Positions 1-7,819 of a DNA stretch of 36,410 nt are shown here, in pieces. Numbering within the stretch: position 1 is the stretch's first letter; every line of letters starts with the position of its first letter. Source of the DNA: Methylobacterium sp. J-077 (GTDB taxonomy: Bacteria > Pseudomonadota > Alphaproteobacteria > Rhizobiales > Beijerinckiaceae); the NCBI RefSeq assembly GCF_022829365.1, contig NZ_JAKSYJ010000084.1, forward strand, positions 1 through 36,410, read 5' to 3'. The position numbers and the translations under genes are program-made. Below the pieces are notes generated by a model, which saw only the letters and a program-made list of their open reading frames with translations, was not told where the DNA came from and did not search any database.

Positions 1-321
1 GGGCCACGTCACCCGGCTGGGATCCGGTCCGACCCCCTGATCGGGCCCGGTTCTGCGGCTTCGGGAACACACCGGCCCGGCCGCGCGCCTGCCGGACGCC
101 GCCTCCGGACGCCTGCACGCCGTCGAGCCATACCTTCGCCACATCCCAAAGCTTCCACCACTCCGTGAGCGGTCACGGAACCGCGCGCCTTTAAGCCGGC
201 CTTCACCGCGTTGCGCGACGGTGCCCCGGAGACGAGGGGCGCGGCGCGGGCCGGGCGACGGGACAATCGGGGGCGGGGTGGGCACGCAGGATGCGGGGCG
301 CGCCCCGGGGAGAGTGGGGCG
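1..321. other. Upstream non-coding stretch
   Basis: GC-rich sequence ahead of the TPR lipoprotein gene. Open frames cross it on both strands, but none has a recognisable product or a good ribosome site, and they look like shadows of high GC content. The stretch should contain the promoter of the lipoprotein gene, but I see no convincing -35/-10 pair. The only clear signal is a purine-rich ribosome site (GGGGAGAGTGGGG) just before position 322. Confidence 0.4.
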
Positions 322-1194
322 ATGATCGTACGCAACGGGCTGGCACACAGGATGGCGCTGATCGGCACGGCCACGCTCTCGGCCGCGGCGCTCGCGGGCT
401 GCGAGACCGTCGGGAGCGCCGCCGGCCCGCGGCAATACGCGGTGCTGGAGACGGACACCACCGGCGCCACCACGGTCAACATCGCCTCGCTCACCGAGGT
501 GATCCAGCGCAACCCGAACGACGCCGCCGCCTACAACACCCGCGGCGCCGCCTATGCCCGGGCCGGCCAGTTCAACGACGCCATCGCCGACTTCACCAAG
601 GCGATCCAGATCGATCCGAATTCGGGCTCGGCCTACAACAATCGCGCGCTGGCCGAGCGCCAGGTCGGCCGCGACGCCCCCGCCCTGCAGGACTTCACCA
701 AGGCGATCGGCATCGATCCGAATTACGGTCCGGCCTATATCGGCCGCGCCAATGTCGAGCGCGCCCAGGGCAACCTCGACCAGGCTTTGTCCGACCTCAA
801 CGTCGCGATCCGGCTGATGCCCGAATCGGCCGAGGCCTACCACGCCCGCGGCCTGGTCAAGCAGAAGCAGGGTCAGGAGACCCAGGCGATCGCCGATTTC
901 GACGCCGCCATCGACCGCAACCCGTTCGTGGCCGCACCCTACGCGGCCCGCGGACAGAGCCTGATCGCCACCAACCAGTACCCGAAGGCGATCGAGGACT
1001 ACAACGCGGCGCTCAACGTCAACAACAAGGACGCCACCTCCTGGGCCTATCGGGGCCTGGCCTACGAGAAGTCGGGCCAGCGCAAGGAAGCGCTCGAGAA
1101 CTACCAGCGCGCCGCCGTGATCGACCCCAACAACGCCGTCGCCCGCGCCGGCCTGGGCCGCGTGCAGGGCGGCGTGGGTTCATTGTTCAACTGA
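322..1194 (+). CDS. TPR-repeat lipoprotein
   Basis: A 290-residue protein with an N-terminal lipoprotein signal: a basic start, a short hydrophobic stretch, and the lipobox LAGC with Cys27 as the probable lipidation site. The rest is about six tetratricopeptide repeats (from roughly residue 53 on) with the usual spacing of Gly/Ala, Tyr and Pro, for example AYNTRGAAYARAGQFNDAI. TPR arrays bind other proteins, so this is probably an envelope scaffold anchored in a membrane facing the periplasm; the partner cannot be told. The frame is open further upstream, but ATG at 322 is preferred because it follows a GGGGAGAG ribosome site and gives a proper signal peptide. It stands alone, with a palindrome-rich spacer downstream. 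Family call is firm, function unknown. Confidence 0.85.
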   Translation: MIVRNGLAHRMALIGTATLSAAALAGCETVGSAAGPRQYAVLETDTTGATTVNIASLTEVIQRNPNDAAAYNTRGAAYARAGQFNDAIADFTKAIQIDPNSGSAYNNRALAERQVGRDAPALQDFTKAIGIDPNYGPAYIGRANVERAQGNLDQALSDLNVAIRLMPESAEAYHARGLVKQKQGQETQAIADFDAAIDRNPFVAAPYAARGQSLIATNQYPKAIEDYNAALNVNNKDATSWAYRGLAYEKSGQRKEALENYQRAAVIDPNNAVARAGLGRVQGGVGSLFN

Positions 1195-1278
1195 TTTTTG
1201 ACCCCTTCATCCCACTCATTCTGACAGGCTCTGGTCTTTCGAGCGACAGACGGGCTTGCAACGCCAGGACGAGGCGCA

Positions 1279-1308
1279 GGCCCCCTCTCCCGTGCGGGAG
1301 AGGGGGCC
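1279..1308. repeat. GC-rich palindrome, 14-bp stem
   Basis: A perfect inverted repeat: arms 1279-1292 and 1295-1308 (GGCCCCCTCTCCCG and its complement) around a 2-base centre. No T-run follows on either strand, so it is not a classic intrinsic terminator. It resembles the CCCTCTCCCG-type elements at 2614-2655 and 2710-2747, suggesting one dispersed palindrome family. It lies between convergent genes. Confidence 0.7.
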
Positions 1309-1349
1309 TGTCGCGCTCCCTCCTCGAAGGATCGGAGAACTCACAGCCT

Positions 1350-1388
1350 CTGAGGTGACGGGCGATCGCAGATCGCCCGTCACCTCAG
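1350..1388. repeat. Perfect 18-bp inverted repeat
   Basis: Arms 1350-1367 (CTGAGGTGACGGGCGATC) and 1371-1388 are perfect complements with a 3-base centre. It sits 37 bp beyond the stop codon of the minus-strand acyl-CoA dehydrogenase at 1426, between convergent genes. It could act as a bidirectional transcript-end structure, but no T-run follows it. A REP-type palindrome is the alternative. Confidence 0.7.
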
Positions 1389-1425
1389 GATGAGGGGGGT
1401 TGGATGGGTGGGCCAAAAAAGCCCC

Positions 1426-2580
1426 TCACGCCGCCAGCAGGCCGTTCTCGCCTTGCGTGATCCGGCGCAGGTGGTGGGCGGTGTCGCCGAGCTGGTACTC
1501 GATCATGGCCAGCCGCATGAAGTGGTGGGCGCCGAGATATTCGAGCGTCATGCCGATGCCGCCGTGGAGCTGCACCGCCTCCTGGCCGACGAACCGGCAG
1601 GCCTTGTTGATCTGCACCTTCACGGCCGCCAGCGCCGCCGCCCGCGCCGCGGGATCCTCCGCCTCCACCATCATGGCGGCGTAGAGCGCCATCGAGCGCG
1701 CCTGCTCCAGCTGGATCAGCATGTCCACCGCCCGGTGCTGCAGCGCCTGGAACGAGCCGACGCTGACCCCGAACTGCGTGCGGGTCTTGAGGTACTCCAC
1801 CGTGAGCTTGTGGAGCGCGTCCATCGAGCCGACCGCCTCGGCGGCCAAAGCCGCGATGCCGTGCTCGACCACCCGCTCCAGCAGCGGCAGGCCCCCCTCG
1901 GGGTCGCCCAGCGCCGCGTCGGCCCGCAGCGCGACGTCGGAGAACGACACCTCCGCGGCGCGCCCGCCATCCTGGGTCGGGTAGGCCTCGATCGCCACCC
2001 CCGCGGCGTCGGTCGGCACGAGGAACAGCCCGATCCCGTGCGGGTCGCGCCGCTCCCCGGAGACCCGGGCCGAGACCACCATCAGCCCGGCCGCATCGGC
2101 ATTGGGCACGACGCTCTTGGCCCCGCTCAGCACGAACCCGTCCCCGGAGCGCCGGGCCGTGGTCGCCACGTCGTTGAGGTCGTAGCGCGACTGGCGTTCG
2201 GTATGGGCCAGGGTGAGCCGCAGGCTGCCGTCGATCACGCCGGGCAGGATCGTCTCCGTCTGCGCCGCGCTGCCGCCGAGCCGGAGCGCCGTCGCACCGA
2301 GCACCAGGCTCGCGAACAGCGGCTCCACCACGAGGTTGCGCCCCACCGCCTCCATGACCAGCATGGTCTCCACCGGCCCGCCACCGAGCCCGCCCGCCTC
2401 CTCGGAGAAGGGCAGGCCGGTCACGCCGAGCTCGGCGAAGGCCGCCCAGCCCGCCTCGGGGAAGCCCAGCGGCGCCTTCAGCCGGGCCTGCCGGCTCTCC
2501 AGCGACGGATAGAGATCCGCCGCCAGCCGCTCGACGCTGTCGCGCAGGAGCGACTGGTCCTCGTTCAGGTCGAAATCCAT
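1426..2580 (-). CDS. Acyl-CoA dehydrogenase, small non-catalytic-type subunit
   Basis: A 384-residue member of the acyl-CoA dehydrogenase family, close to the PimD-like small subunits. The N-terminal helical domain, the middle beta domain and the C-terminal helical bundle are all present, including the FAD-contact motif QLHGGIGMT near residue 338. Both known positions for the catalytic base are empty: the MCAD Glu376 position reads YQLGDTA (Leu364), and the isovaleryl-CoA dehydrogenase Glu254 position falls at Gly241. The second acyl-CoA dehydrogenase gene lies upstream on the same strand and keeps a glutamate, so the two probably form a heteromer. The ATG at 2580 is the only Met near the conserved N-terminus and follows a CGAGGA ribosome site. 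The 301-bp gap to the upstream gene is filled with palindromes. Family is certain; the substrate is unknown. Confidence 0.9.
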   Translation of the reverse strand: MDFDLNEDQSLLRDSVERLAADLYPSLESRQARLKAPLGFPEAGWAAFAELGVTGLPFSEEAGGLGGGPVETMLVMEAVGRNLVVEPLFASLVLGATALRLGGSAAQTETILPGVIDGSLRLTLAHTERQSRYDLNDVATTARRSGDGFVLSGAKSVVPNADAAGLMVVSARVSGERRDPHGIGLFLVPTDAAGVAIEAYPTQDGGRAAEVSFSDVALRADAALGDPEGGLPLLERVVEHGIAALAAEAVGSMDALHKLTVEYLKTRTQFGVSVGSFQALQHRAVDMLIQLEQARSMALYAAMMVEAEDPAARAAALAAVKVQINKACRFVGQEAVQLHGGIGMTLEYLGAHHFMRLAMIEYQLGDTAHHLRRITQGENGLLAA

Positions 2581-2613
2581 GTCGGTGTCCTCGATCGTCC
2601 CCTCCCCCTCTGC

Positions 2614-2747
2614 GGGGGAGGGTGGCCCCTGCGTCAGCAGGGGTCGGGAGAGGGGAGCGCCGTGTCCGGAGAGGTCGCGACGCCCGGTACATCCTGCATC
2701 GTCGCGCTGCCCCTCTCCCGACCCCCTTCGGGGGCGACCCTCCCCCC
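2614..2747. repeat. Inverted pair of dispersed GC-rich repeat units
   Basis: Unit one (2614-2655) begins GGGGGAGGGTGGCCCC and ends GGGTCGGGAGAGGGG. Unit two (2710-2747) is the same kind of sequence in reverse orientation, with the same ends but a different central loop. Each unit also folds on itself (CCCCTGCGTCAGCAGGGG in one, CCCCCTTCGGGGG in the other). The shared ends with variable centres suggest a mobile or recombining small repeat, related to the palindrome at 1279-1308. Confidence 0.65.
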
Positions 2748-2748
2748 A

Positions 2749-2809
2749 CCCAAGTCGGGCTTGCCCGATTTGGGCCGGTGGGATGCCGATCTTGGGCAGG
2801 CCCAAGATC
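2749..2809. repeat. Two adjacent hairpins
   Basis: First hairpin: arms 2749-2760 (CCCAAGTCGGGC) and 2763-2774, 11 of 12 paired with one G-T. Second hairpin: arms 2788-2797 (GATCTTGGGC) and 2800-2809, perfect, around AG. The words TTGGGC and GCCCAA recur between the two. They directly extend the repeat pair at 2614-2747, so they are probably part of the same composite element. Confidence 0.6.
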
Positions 2810-2881
2810 GGTTTGGGGGGAGGGAGAGCCGGCCGCGAACCGTTGCGTCATGTCATGCCGAAGCAGCGCCTCGGAGCCGCC

Positions 2882-4078
2882 TCACAATCCCAAAATCCCC
2901 TTGGCGATGACGTTGTGCTGGATCTCATTCGAGCCGCCGTAGATCGAGACCTTGCGGTTGTTGAAGTAGCTCGGCGCCGCCGCATCGACCCAGTCGAAGC
3001 CGCCGGGCAGGTTGTTGGCCCCGGCCCCGCGGGCCGGCGCCGCCAGGGCGAACGGGCCGGCGAGTTCGACCAGCAATTCGGTCGCCGCCTGCTGGAGCTG
3101 GGAGCCGCGGATCTTGAGGAGCGAGGAGGCGGGATCGGGCTCCACCGAATCCGCCCGGCCCTGCTTGGCCGCCACCCGCATCTGGGTGATCTCCAGCGCC
3201 TTCAGCTCGACCTCCACCTCCGCGACCCGGCCGCGGAAGTCCCGGTCGTCCCACATGGTCCCGGAGCCGGCCGGCATCTCCTTGGCGAGGCGCTTGATTC
3301 GGGCGATCCGCTCCTTGGTGAGGCCGATCCGGGCGATGCCGGTCCGCTCGTTGGCGAGCAGGAATTTCGCGTAGTCCCAGCCCCGGTTCTCCTCGCCGAC
3401 CAGGTTCTCGACCGGCACCCGCACGGCGTCGAAAAACACCTCGTTGACCTCGTGCCGGCCCTCCAGGGTGAGGATCGGCCGCACGGTGATGCCCGGGCTC
3501 TTCATGTCGATGAGGAGAAAGGAAATGCCGCGCTGCTTCTTGGCCTCGAAGTCGGTGCGGACGAGGCAGAAAATCCAGTCGGCGTGCTGGCCGAGCGTCG
3601 TCCAGGTTTTCTGGCCGTCCACGACGTAGTGGTCCCCGTCGCGCACGGCCTTGGTCTTCAGGGAGGCCAGATCCGAGCCGGCGCCGGGCTCGGAGAAGCC
3701 CTGGCACCACCAATCGTCGAGATTGGCCGCGCGCGGCAGGAAACGCGCCTTCTGGTCCTGCCGGCCGAAGGTCGCCAGCACGGGCCCGAACATGTAGCAG
3801 TTGAACTGCTGCGGCAGCGGCACCGCCGCCTGGAACAGCTCCTCGGTGTAGATGTAGCGCTGGATCGGGGTCCAATCCCGGCCGCCCCATTCCTGCGGCC
3901 AGTGCGGCACCGCCCAGCCCTTGGCGTTGAGGATCCGCTGGCTGGCGACGATGTCCTCCTTGGAGAGGCTGCGCCCCTCCGACACCTTGCGGCGGATCTC
4001 CGCCGGGATTTTTTCGCGACAGAAGCTGCGGACCTCGTCGCGGAACGCGATTTCTTCCGGCGTGAAGCGCAGATCCAT
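2882..4078 (-). CDS. Acyl-CoA dehydrogenase, large catalytic-type subunit
   Basis: A 398-residue acyl-CoA dehydrogenase, similar to PimC/FadE-type large subunits. Seen motifs: FSEPGAGSDLASL (128-140) for flavin and substrate contact, WTTLGQHADW (159-168), and the C-terminal SIYGGSNEIQ (378-387). At the usual MCAD base position there is Gly381 instead of Glu. Glu244 in LANERTGIAR lines up with the alternative base seen in isovaleryl-CoA and long-chain enzymes, and with the catalytic Glu of the mycobacterial heteromeric FadE pairs. It should carry out FAD-dependent alpha,beta-desaturation of an acyl-CoA, passing electrons to ETF. It starts two bases after the thiolase gene stops, so the two are co-transcribed. 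The start ATG at 4078 fits the family N-terminus (MDLRFTPEE). The substrate is not evident. Confidence 0.92.
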   Translation of the reverse strand: MDLRFTPEEIAFRDEVRSFCREKIPAEIRRKVSEGRSLSKEDIVASQRILNAKGWAVPHWPQEWGGRDWTPIQRYIYTEELFQAAVPLPQQFNCYMFGPVLATFGRQDQKARFLPRAANLDDWWCQGFSEPGAGSDLASLKTKAVRDGDHYVVDGQKTWTTLGQHADWIFCLVRTDFEAKKQRGISFLLIDMKSPGITVRPILTLEGRHEVNEVFFDAVRVPVENLVGEENRGWDYAKFLLANERTGIARIGLTKERIARIKRLAKEMPAGSGTMWDDRDFRGRVAEVEVELKALEITQMRVAAKQGRADSVEPDPASSLLKIRGSQLQQAATELLVELAGPFALAAPARGAGANNLPGGFDWVDAAAPSYFNNRKVSIYGGSNEIQHNVIAKGILGL

Positions 4079-4080
4079 CG

Positions 4081-5265
4081 TCAGCCTCCGATCTCGAACA
4101 GCCCGGCGCAGCCCTGGCCGCCGGCCACGCACATGGTCACCACGGCGTAGCGCGCCCCGCGACGGCGGCCTTCCAGCAGGGCGTGGCCCACGAGCCGCGC
4201 CCCCGACATGCCGAACGGATGGCCCACCGCGATGGCGCCGCCGTTGACGTTGATCGTGTCCGGATCGATCCCGAGCCTGTCCCGGCAATAGACCGACTGG
4301 GACGCGAAGGCCTCGTTCAACTCCCACAGGTCGATATCGGCGACCGTCAGCCCCTGCCGTTCCAGCAGGCGCGGCACCGCGAAGACCGGGCCGATGCCCA
4401 TCTCGTCCGGCCCGCAGCCGGCCGAGGCGAAGCCCCGGAAGGTGCCGAGCGGCGTCAGGCCCCGCCGGGCGGCCGCGTCGGCCGACATCAGCACGCTGGC
4501 GGCGGCGCCGTCCGAGAGCTGGCTGGCATTGCCCGCCGTGATGAAGGCGCCCTCCCCGCGCACCGGCTTGAGCTTGGCGAGACCTTCGAGCGTCGTGTCG
4601 GGCCGGTTGCCCTCGTCCTTGGCGAGCCGGATCTCGACCTCCCGGGTCTCGCCGGTGGCCTTGTCGGTCACCGCCATCACGGCGCTCATCGGGACGATCT
4701 CGTCGTCGAACAGCCCCTGCGCCTGCGCGGCGGCGGTGCGGCGCTGACTCTCCAGCGCGAATTCGTCCTGCGCCTCCCGGGAGATGCCATAGCGCTCGGC
4801 GACGATGTCGGCGGTCTCGATCATCGGCATGTAGATCGCCGGCAGGTGCGCCTCCAGCCAGGCGTTGCGGGTCAGCTCCCGCTGGACCTTCGGCTGGACC
4901 AGGCTGATCGACTCGACCCCGCCGGCCACCGCCACCGGCACGCCGTCGAGGATGATCCGGCGCGCCGCGCTGGCGATCGCCTCCAGGCCCGAGGCGCAGA
5001 AGCGCGAGACCGTGACGCCGGCCGACTCGACCGGGATCCCCGCCACCAGGGCGGCGTGGCGGGCGACGTTGCCGCCGGTGGCGTTCTCCGGATAGCCGCA
5101 GCCGAGCACCACCTCCTCCACCGCCTCCGGCTCCAGGCGCGCGCGGTCCAGGGCGCCGCGGATGGCGTGGGCGGCGAGATCGGCGCCGCGGGTGAGGTTC
5201 AGCGCGCCGCGATGGGCCTTGCCGATCGGCGTGCGGGCGTTCGAGACGATCACCGCGTCGGTCAT
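4081..5265 (-). CDS. Thiolase (acetyl-CoA C-acyltransferase)
   Basis: A 394-residue thiolase. The acyl-accepting cysteine is Cys90 in [10 protein letters not shown], the base His349 lies in [12 protein letters not shown], and the second cysteine is Cys379 in [10 protein letters not shown], where the usual run of three glycines is CVAGG. It should cleave a 3-ketoacyl-CoA with CoA to release acetyl-CoA, or run the reverse condensation. The family cannot tell degradation from synthesis, but neighbours (two acyl-CoA dehydrogenases, hydratase/dehydrogenase, CoA-transferase) point to degradation. Start ATG 5265 has a strong GGAGGA ribosome site. It is the first gene of a minus-strand run with the dehydrogenases, and a composite repeat lies just upstream. 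Whether it prefers acetoacetyl-CoA or longer substrates is open. Confidence 0.93.
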   Translation of the reverse strand: MTDAVIVSNARTPIGKAHRGALNLTRGADLAAHAIRGALDRARLEPEAVEEVVLGCGYPENATGGNVARHAALVAGIPVESAGVTVSRFCASGLEAIASAARRIILDGVPVAVAGGVESISLVQPKVQRELTRNAWLEAHLPAIYMPMIETADIVAERYGISREAQDEFALESQRRTAAAQAQGLFDDEIVPMSAVMAVTDKATGETREVEIRLAKDEGNRPDTTLEGLAKLKPVRGEGAFITAGNASQLSDGAAASVLMSADAAARRGLTPLGTFRGFASAGCGPDEMGIGPVFAVPRLLERQGLTVADIDLWELNEAFASQSVYCRDRLGIDPDTINVNGGAIAVGHPFGMSGARLVGHALLEGRRRGARYAVVTMCVAGGQGCAGLFEIGG

Positions 5266-5285
5266 GCCGGGGTCCTCCGGGGTTC

Positions 5286-5411
5286 CCAAAGGGCGTCACG
5301 CCCTTTGGTGGGGTGTCGGGGCGACGCCCCGACGATGTGCGGGATGAAGCTCGGCAGCAGGGCGCTGCCCTGCACCCGCGAAAGGTCCCGGACCTTTCGA
5401 AACCGGGATCT
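5286..5411. repeat. Composite hairpin repeat, copy 1
   Basis: Four hairpins in a row: CCAAAGGGCGT with its complement (5286-5308), TCGGGGCG/CGCCCCGA (5316-5332), GCAGGGC/GCCCTGC (5357-5373) and CGAAAGGTCC/GGACCTTTCG (5379-5399), then AAACCGGGAT. A second copy with the same order and wording is at 12721-12828. Each copy ends just past the stop codon of a minus-strand gene. This is probably a dispersed Methylobacterium-type intergenic element that may serve as a 3'-end or attenuation structure. Confidence 0.75.
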
Positions 5412-5434
5412 GACCCGCTCAAGCCGGCAGGGCA

Positions 5435-7510
5435 TCAGGCCTTCGCCTTCCAGGCGGCGAAGGTGCCGCCTGAATCGGCCAACTTGCGCAGCAGCGGCGC
5501 CGGCTCCTGGCTGTCGTCGCCGGTCTCCCGGGCGAAGCGCGTCAGCGCCTCGGCGACGCTCTTGAGGCCGACCGTGTCGGCCCAGTGCATCGGGCCGCCG
5601 CGCCAGGCCGGCCAGTTGTAGCCGTTGATCCAGATCGTATCGATGTCGCCGGGCCGCGCCGCGATCCCCTCCTCGAGGATCCGGGCGCCCTCGTTGACCA
5701 TCGGGTACATCAGCCGCGCGACGATCTCGTCCGGCGTGAAGCTCCGGCGGGCGATGCCGTGCTTGGCTGAAGTCTTCTCGATGAGCGCTTCCACCTCGGG
5801 ATCGCGGGCCCCGGTCCTGGCGCCGTCCGCATACACATAAAAACCGCGGCCGGTCTTCTGGCCGAACCGGCCCATCTCGGCCAGCGCGTCGGCGACCGGG
5901 GCCCGGCCACCGAAATCCTTGCGGGAGCGCCAGCCGATATCGAGGCCGGCGAGGTCGCTCATGGCGAAGGGGCCCATCCGGAAGCCGAAGGCGGTCACCG
6001 CGGCATCGATCGCGTGCGGCAGGGCGCCTTCGAGCAGCAGGCGCTCGGCGGCGCGGCTGCGGCGCTCGAGGATGCGGTTGCCGACGAAGCCGAAGCAGAC
6101 GCCCACCGTCACCGGCAGCTTGTTGAGGCGCTTAGCCAGATCGAGCGCGGTGGCGAGCACGTCGGGCGCGGTCTTGCCGGCGCGGACCACCTCGACGAGG
6201 CGCATGACGTTGGCCGGGCTGAAGAAATGCAGGCCGAGCACGTCCTGCGGCCGCCCGGTCACCGCCGCGATGGCGTCGACGTCGAGATAGGAGGTGTTGC
6301 TCGCCAGGATCGCGCCTTCCTTGGCGATGCCGTCGAGCTTGGAAAAGATCTCGCGTTTGACCGCCATGTCCTCGAAGGCCGCCTCGATCACGATGTCGGC
6401 CTGTCCGGCGTTCTCAAGCCCGATCGCCCCGGTGATCCGGCCGATCCGTTCGTCGCGCTGCGCCTCGGTGATCGAGCCGCGCTTGGCCGAGCCGGCATAG
6501 AGGCCCTTCACCCGGTCGAGGCCGCGCTCCAGGGCGCCGGCCTCGGTCTCGATCACGGTGACCGGGATGCCGGCATTGGCGAAGCACATCGCGATGCCGC
6601 CGCCCATGGTGCCGGCCCCGATCACCGCGGCGGTCTCGATGGGGCGGCGGGGCGTGTCCTTCGACAGGCCCGGCACTCGGGCGGCCTCGCGCTCGGCGAA
6701 GAAGGCGTAGCGCAGGGCCTTGGAGCGCGGATCCTCCACCAGCGTCCGGAACTCGGCCCGCTCGACGGCGACAGCGGTGTCGAACGCGTCCGGGTCCAGG
6801 CCAGCGCGCACGGCCCGGACCAAAGCGTGGACGTTGGTCGCTTCGGAATCGCGCTTCACCGCCACTTCGGCCTTCGCCTCGAAGGCCTGGCGGGCCTCCG
6901 GGGTCAGCTTGTCCGCCCGCTCGCGCACCCGCGGCAGGGCGCCGGAATCGGCGAGTCTCAGAGCCCGGGTACGGGCCGCCGCCACGAGATCGCCCAGCAC
7001 CACGGCGTCGACGATCCCGAGCTTGGCGGCCGTCTCCGCCGAGACCGGCTCGCCGGTCAGCATCATCGTGAAGGCGGCGTCCGGCCCGATCAGCCGCGGC
7101 AGGCGCTGCGTGCCGCCAGCCCCCGGGATGATCCCGAGCTTGATCTCCGGCAGACCGAGCTTGGCCGCGGGCGCCGCGATCCGGCCATGGCAGGCCATCG
7201 CCAGCTCCAGCCCGCCGCCCAGCGCCGCGCCGCCGATCGCCGCCACCACCGGCTTCTTGGCGGCATCGAGCCGTTCCAGCACGTCCGGCAGGCCCGGCGA
7301 CCGGGGCGGCTTGCCGAATTCCGCGATGTCGGCGCCGCCGACGAACACCTTGCCCTCGGCGGCCAGCACGATCCCCCGGACCGATTCGTCCGCCGCCGCC
7401 CGAGCCAGGGCGTCGTCGAGGGCACTCCGCAGCGCGGCGCCCAGGGCGTTGACCGGCGGGTTGGCGAGCGTGAGCACGGCCACGCCGCCTTCGACTTCGT
7501 AACGAACCAC
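5435..7510 (-). CDS. Fused enoyl-CoA hydratase / 3-hydroxyacyl-CoA dehydrogenase
   Basis: A 691-residue FadJ/FadB-type multifunctional enzyme. Residues 1-190 are a crotonase fold with catalytic Glu102 ([12 protein letters not shown]) and Glu122 ([15 protein letters not shown]). Residues 295-480 are the NAD-binding 3-hydroxyacyl-CoA dehydrogenase with the Rossmann loop [10 protein letters not shown] (296-305), catalytic His428 ([11 protein letters not shown]), Glu440 and Asn478 (FVGNRI). The rest is the C-terminal dehydrogenase domains. It should hydrate a 2-enoyl-CoA and oxidise the 3-hydroxy product. The open frame runs to a TTG at 7534, but GTG at 7510 is preferred: it has AGGGGGAG about 8 bases ahead and gives the family N-terminus [12 protein letters not shown]. 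Its upstream region holds a palindrome that may be an operator. Expression probably responds to the IclR protein encoded nearby (inference). Confidence 0.93.
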   Translation of the reverse strand: MVRYEVEGGVAVLTLANPPVNALGAALRSALDDALARAAADESVRGIVLAAEGKVFVGGADIAEFGKPPRSPGLPDVLERLDAAKKPVVAAIGGAALGGGLELAMACHGRIAAPAAKLGLPEIKLGIIPGAGGTQRLPRLIGPDAAFTMMLTGEPVSAETAAKLGIVDAVVLGDLVAAARTRALRLADSGALPRVRERADKLTPEARQAFEAKAEVAVKRDSEATNVHALVRAVRAGLDPDAFDTAVAVERAEFRTLVEDPRSKALRYAFFAEREAARVPGLSKDTPRRPIETAAVIGAGTMGGGIAMCFANAGIPVTVIETEAGALERGLDRVKGLYAGSAKRGSITEAQRDERIGRITGAIGLENAGQADIVIEAAFEDMAVKREIFSKLDGIAKEGAILASNTSYLDVDAIAAVTGRPQDVLGLHFFSPANVMRLVEVVRAGKTAPDVLATALDLAKRLNKLPVTVGVCFGFVGNRILERRSRAAERLLLEGALPHAIDAAVTAFGFRMGPFAMSDLAGLDIGWRSRKDFGGRAPVADALAEMGRFGQKTGRGFYVYADGARTGARDPEVEALIEKTSAKHGIARRSFTPDEIVARLMYPMVNEGARILEEGIAARPGDIDTIWINGYNWPAWRGGPMHWADTVGLKSVAEALTRFARETGDDSQEPAPLLRKLADSGGTFAAWKAKA

Positions 7511-7525
7511 CGTGGCGCTCCCCCT

Positions 7526-7541
7526 GTTCTGCAATGCAGAA
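7526..7541. promoter_or_regulatory. Candidate operator, site 1
   Basis: GTTCTGCAATGCAGAA contains TTCTGC and GCAGAA as perfect 6-bp arms (7527-7532, 7536-7541) around three bases. It begins 15 bp upstream of the GTG start of the hydratase/dehydrogenase gene, where a repressor would cover the promoter or transcript start. The shape (TTC..GC-N3-GC..GAA) resembles sites of IclR-family regulators, and an IclR gene is 2 kb away. Binding is inferred, not shown. Confidence 0.5.
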
Positions 7542-7628
7542 TATGCGTTCGCAATTGGATTGAATGTTGGTCCGCACAGGCCGGTCAGTCAAGGATGCGA
7601 TGGTCGAAGGCTCAGATGTCCGTAACCC

Positions 7629-7644
7629 GTTCCGCATTGCAGAT
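7629..7644. promoter_or_regulatory. Candidate operator, site 2
   Basis: GTTCCGCATTGCAGAT matches site 1 at 13 of 16 positions in the same orientation. The centres are 103 bp apart, close to ten helical turns, which would suit looping or cooperative binding. It lies upstream of the flavoprotein gene, so the two sites could control both arms of the divergent cluster. Confidence 0.45.
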
Positions 7645-7780
7645 CGGAGCTGGCACGATGGTTTGACCGGTGCCGGAGGCCATGTCATTCAGAACCGCCC
7701 CGGGCGCGATTCCGGCTCAGGCCCGCTCGAAGACGCGGGCTCGAACAGCCGGGCCGTCCGATCGATCAGGGAGGATCGCG

Positions 7781-7819
7781 GTGCGCGATATCGGCCAGCA
7801 GCCCGGCGGCGCTCGATGA
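7781..7819 (+). other. Possible leader ORF coupled to the flavoprotein gene
   Basis: A 12-codon frame starting GTG with a strong AGGGAGGA ribosome site five bases ahead. It reads [12 protein letters not shown] and its TGA stop overlaps the ATG of the next gene (ATGA). The downstream ATG has only a weak ribosome site of its own, so translational coupling is plausible. No conservation information is available. Confidence 0.3.

Larger units (their letters stand above)
2581..2881. other. Palindrome-filled spacer between dehydrogenase genes
   Basis: No gene is supported here. The spacer is built of GC-rich palindromes described separately (2614-2655 with 2710-2747, 2749-2774 and 2788-2809). It separates two genes whose products are expected to pair, so any transcript spanning both would carry strong hairpins that could alter the relative levels of the two subunits. 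Confidence 0.5.
7511..7815. other. Divergent control region of the acyl-CoA island
   Basis: Spacer between the minus-strand hydratase/dehydrogenase gene and the plus-strand flavoprotein gene. It must hold promoters for both arms. It is locally richer in A/T around 7535-7575 than the rest of the island. It contains the two 16-bp palindromic sites (7526-7541 and 7629-7644) and a possible short leader frame (7781-7819). I could not assign exact -35/-10 boxes. Confidence 0.5.

Noticed and set aside
9..512. Minus-strand frame of 167 codons at the left edge
   Set aside because: Overlaps the TPR lipoprotein gene, is rich in Pro/Arg/Ala and has no recognisable domain; it is a GC shadow.
1279..1308. 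Intrinsic terminator for the TPR gene
   Set aside because: The stem is perfect but no T-run follows on either strand; recorded as a palindrome instead.
2882..5422. One 846-codon minus-strand frame covering the large dehydrogenase and the thiolase gene
   Set aside because: The thiolase is encoded in a different frame with all catalytic motifs, and the dehydrogenase begins properly at ATG 4078. The upstream half of the long frame is a low-complexity Arg/Gly/Pro translation.
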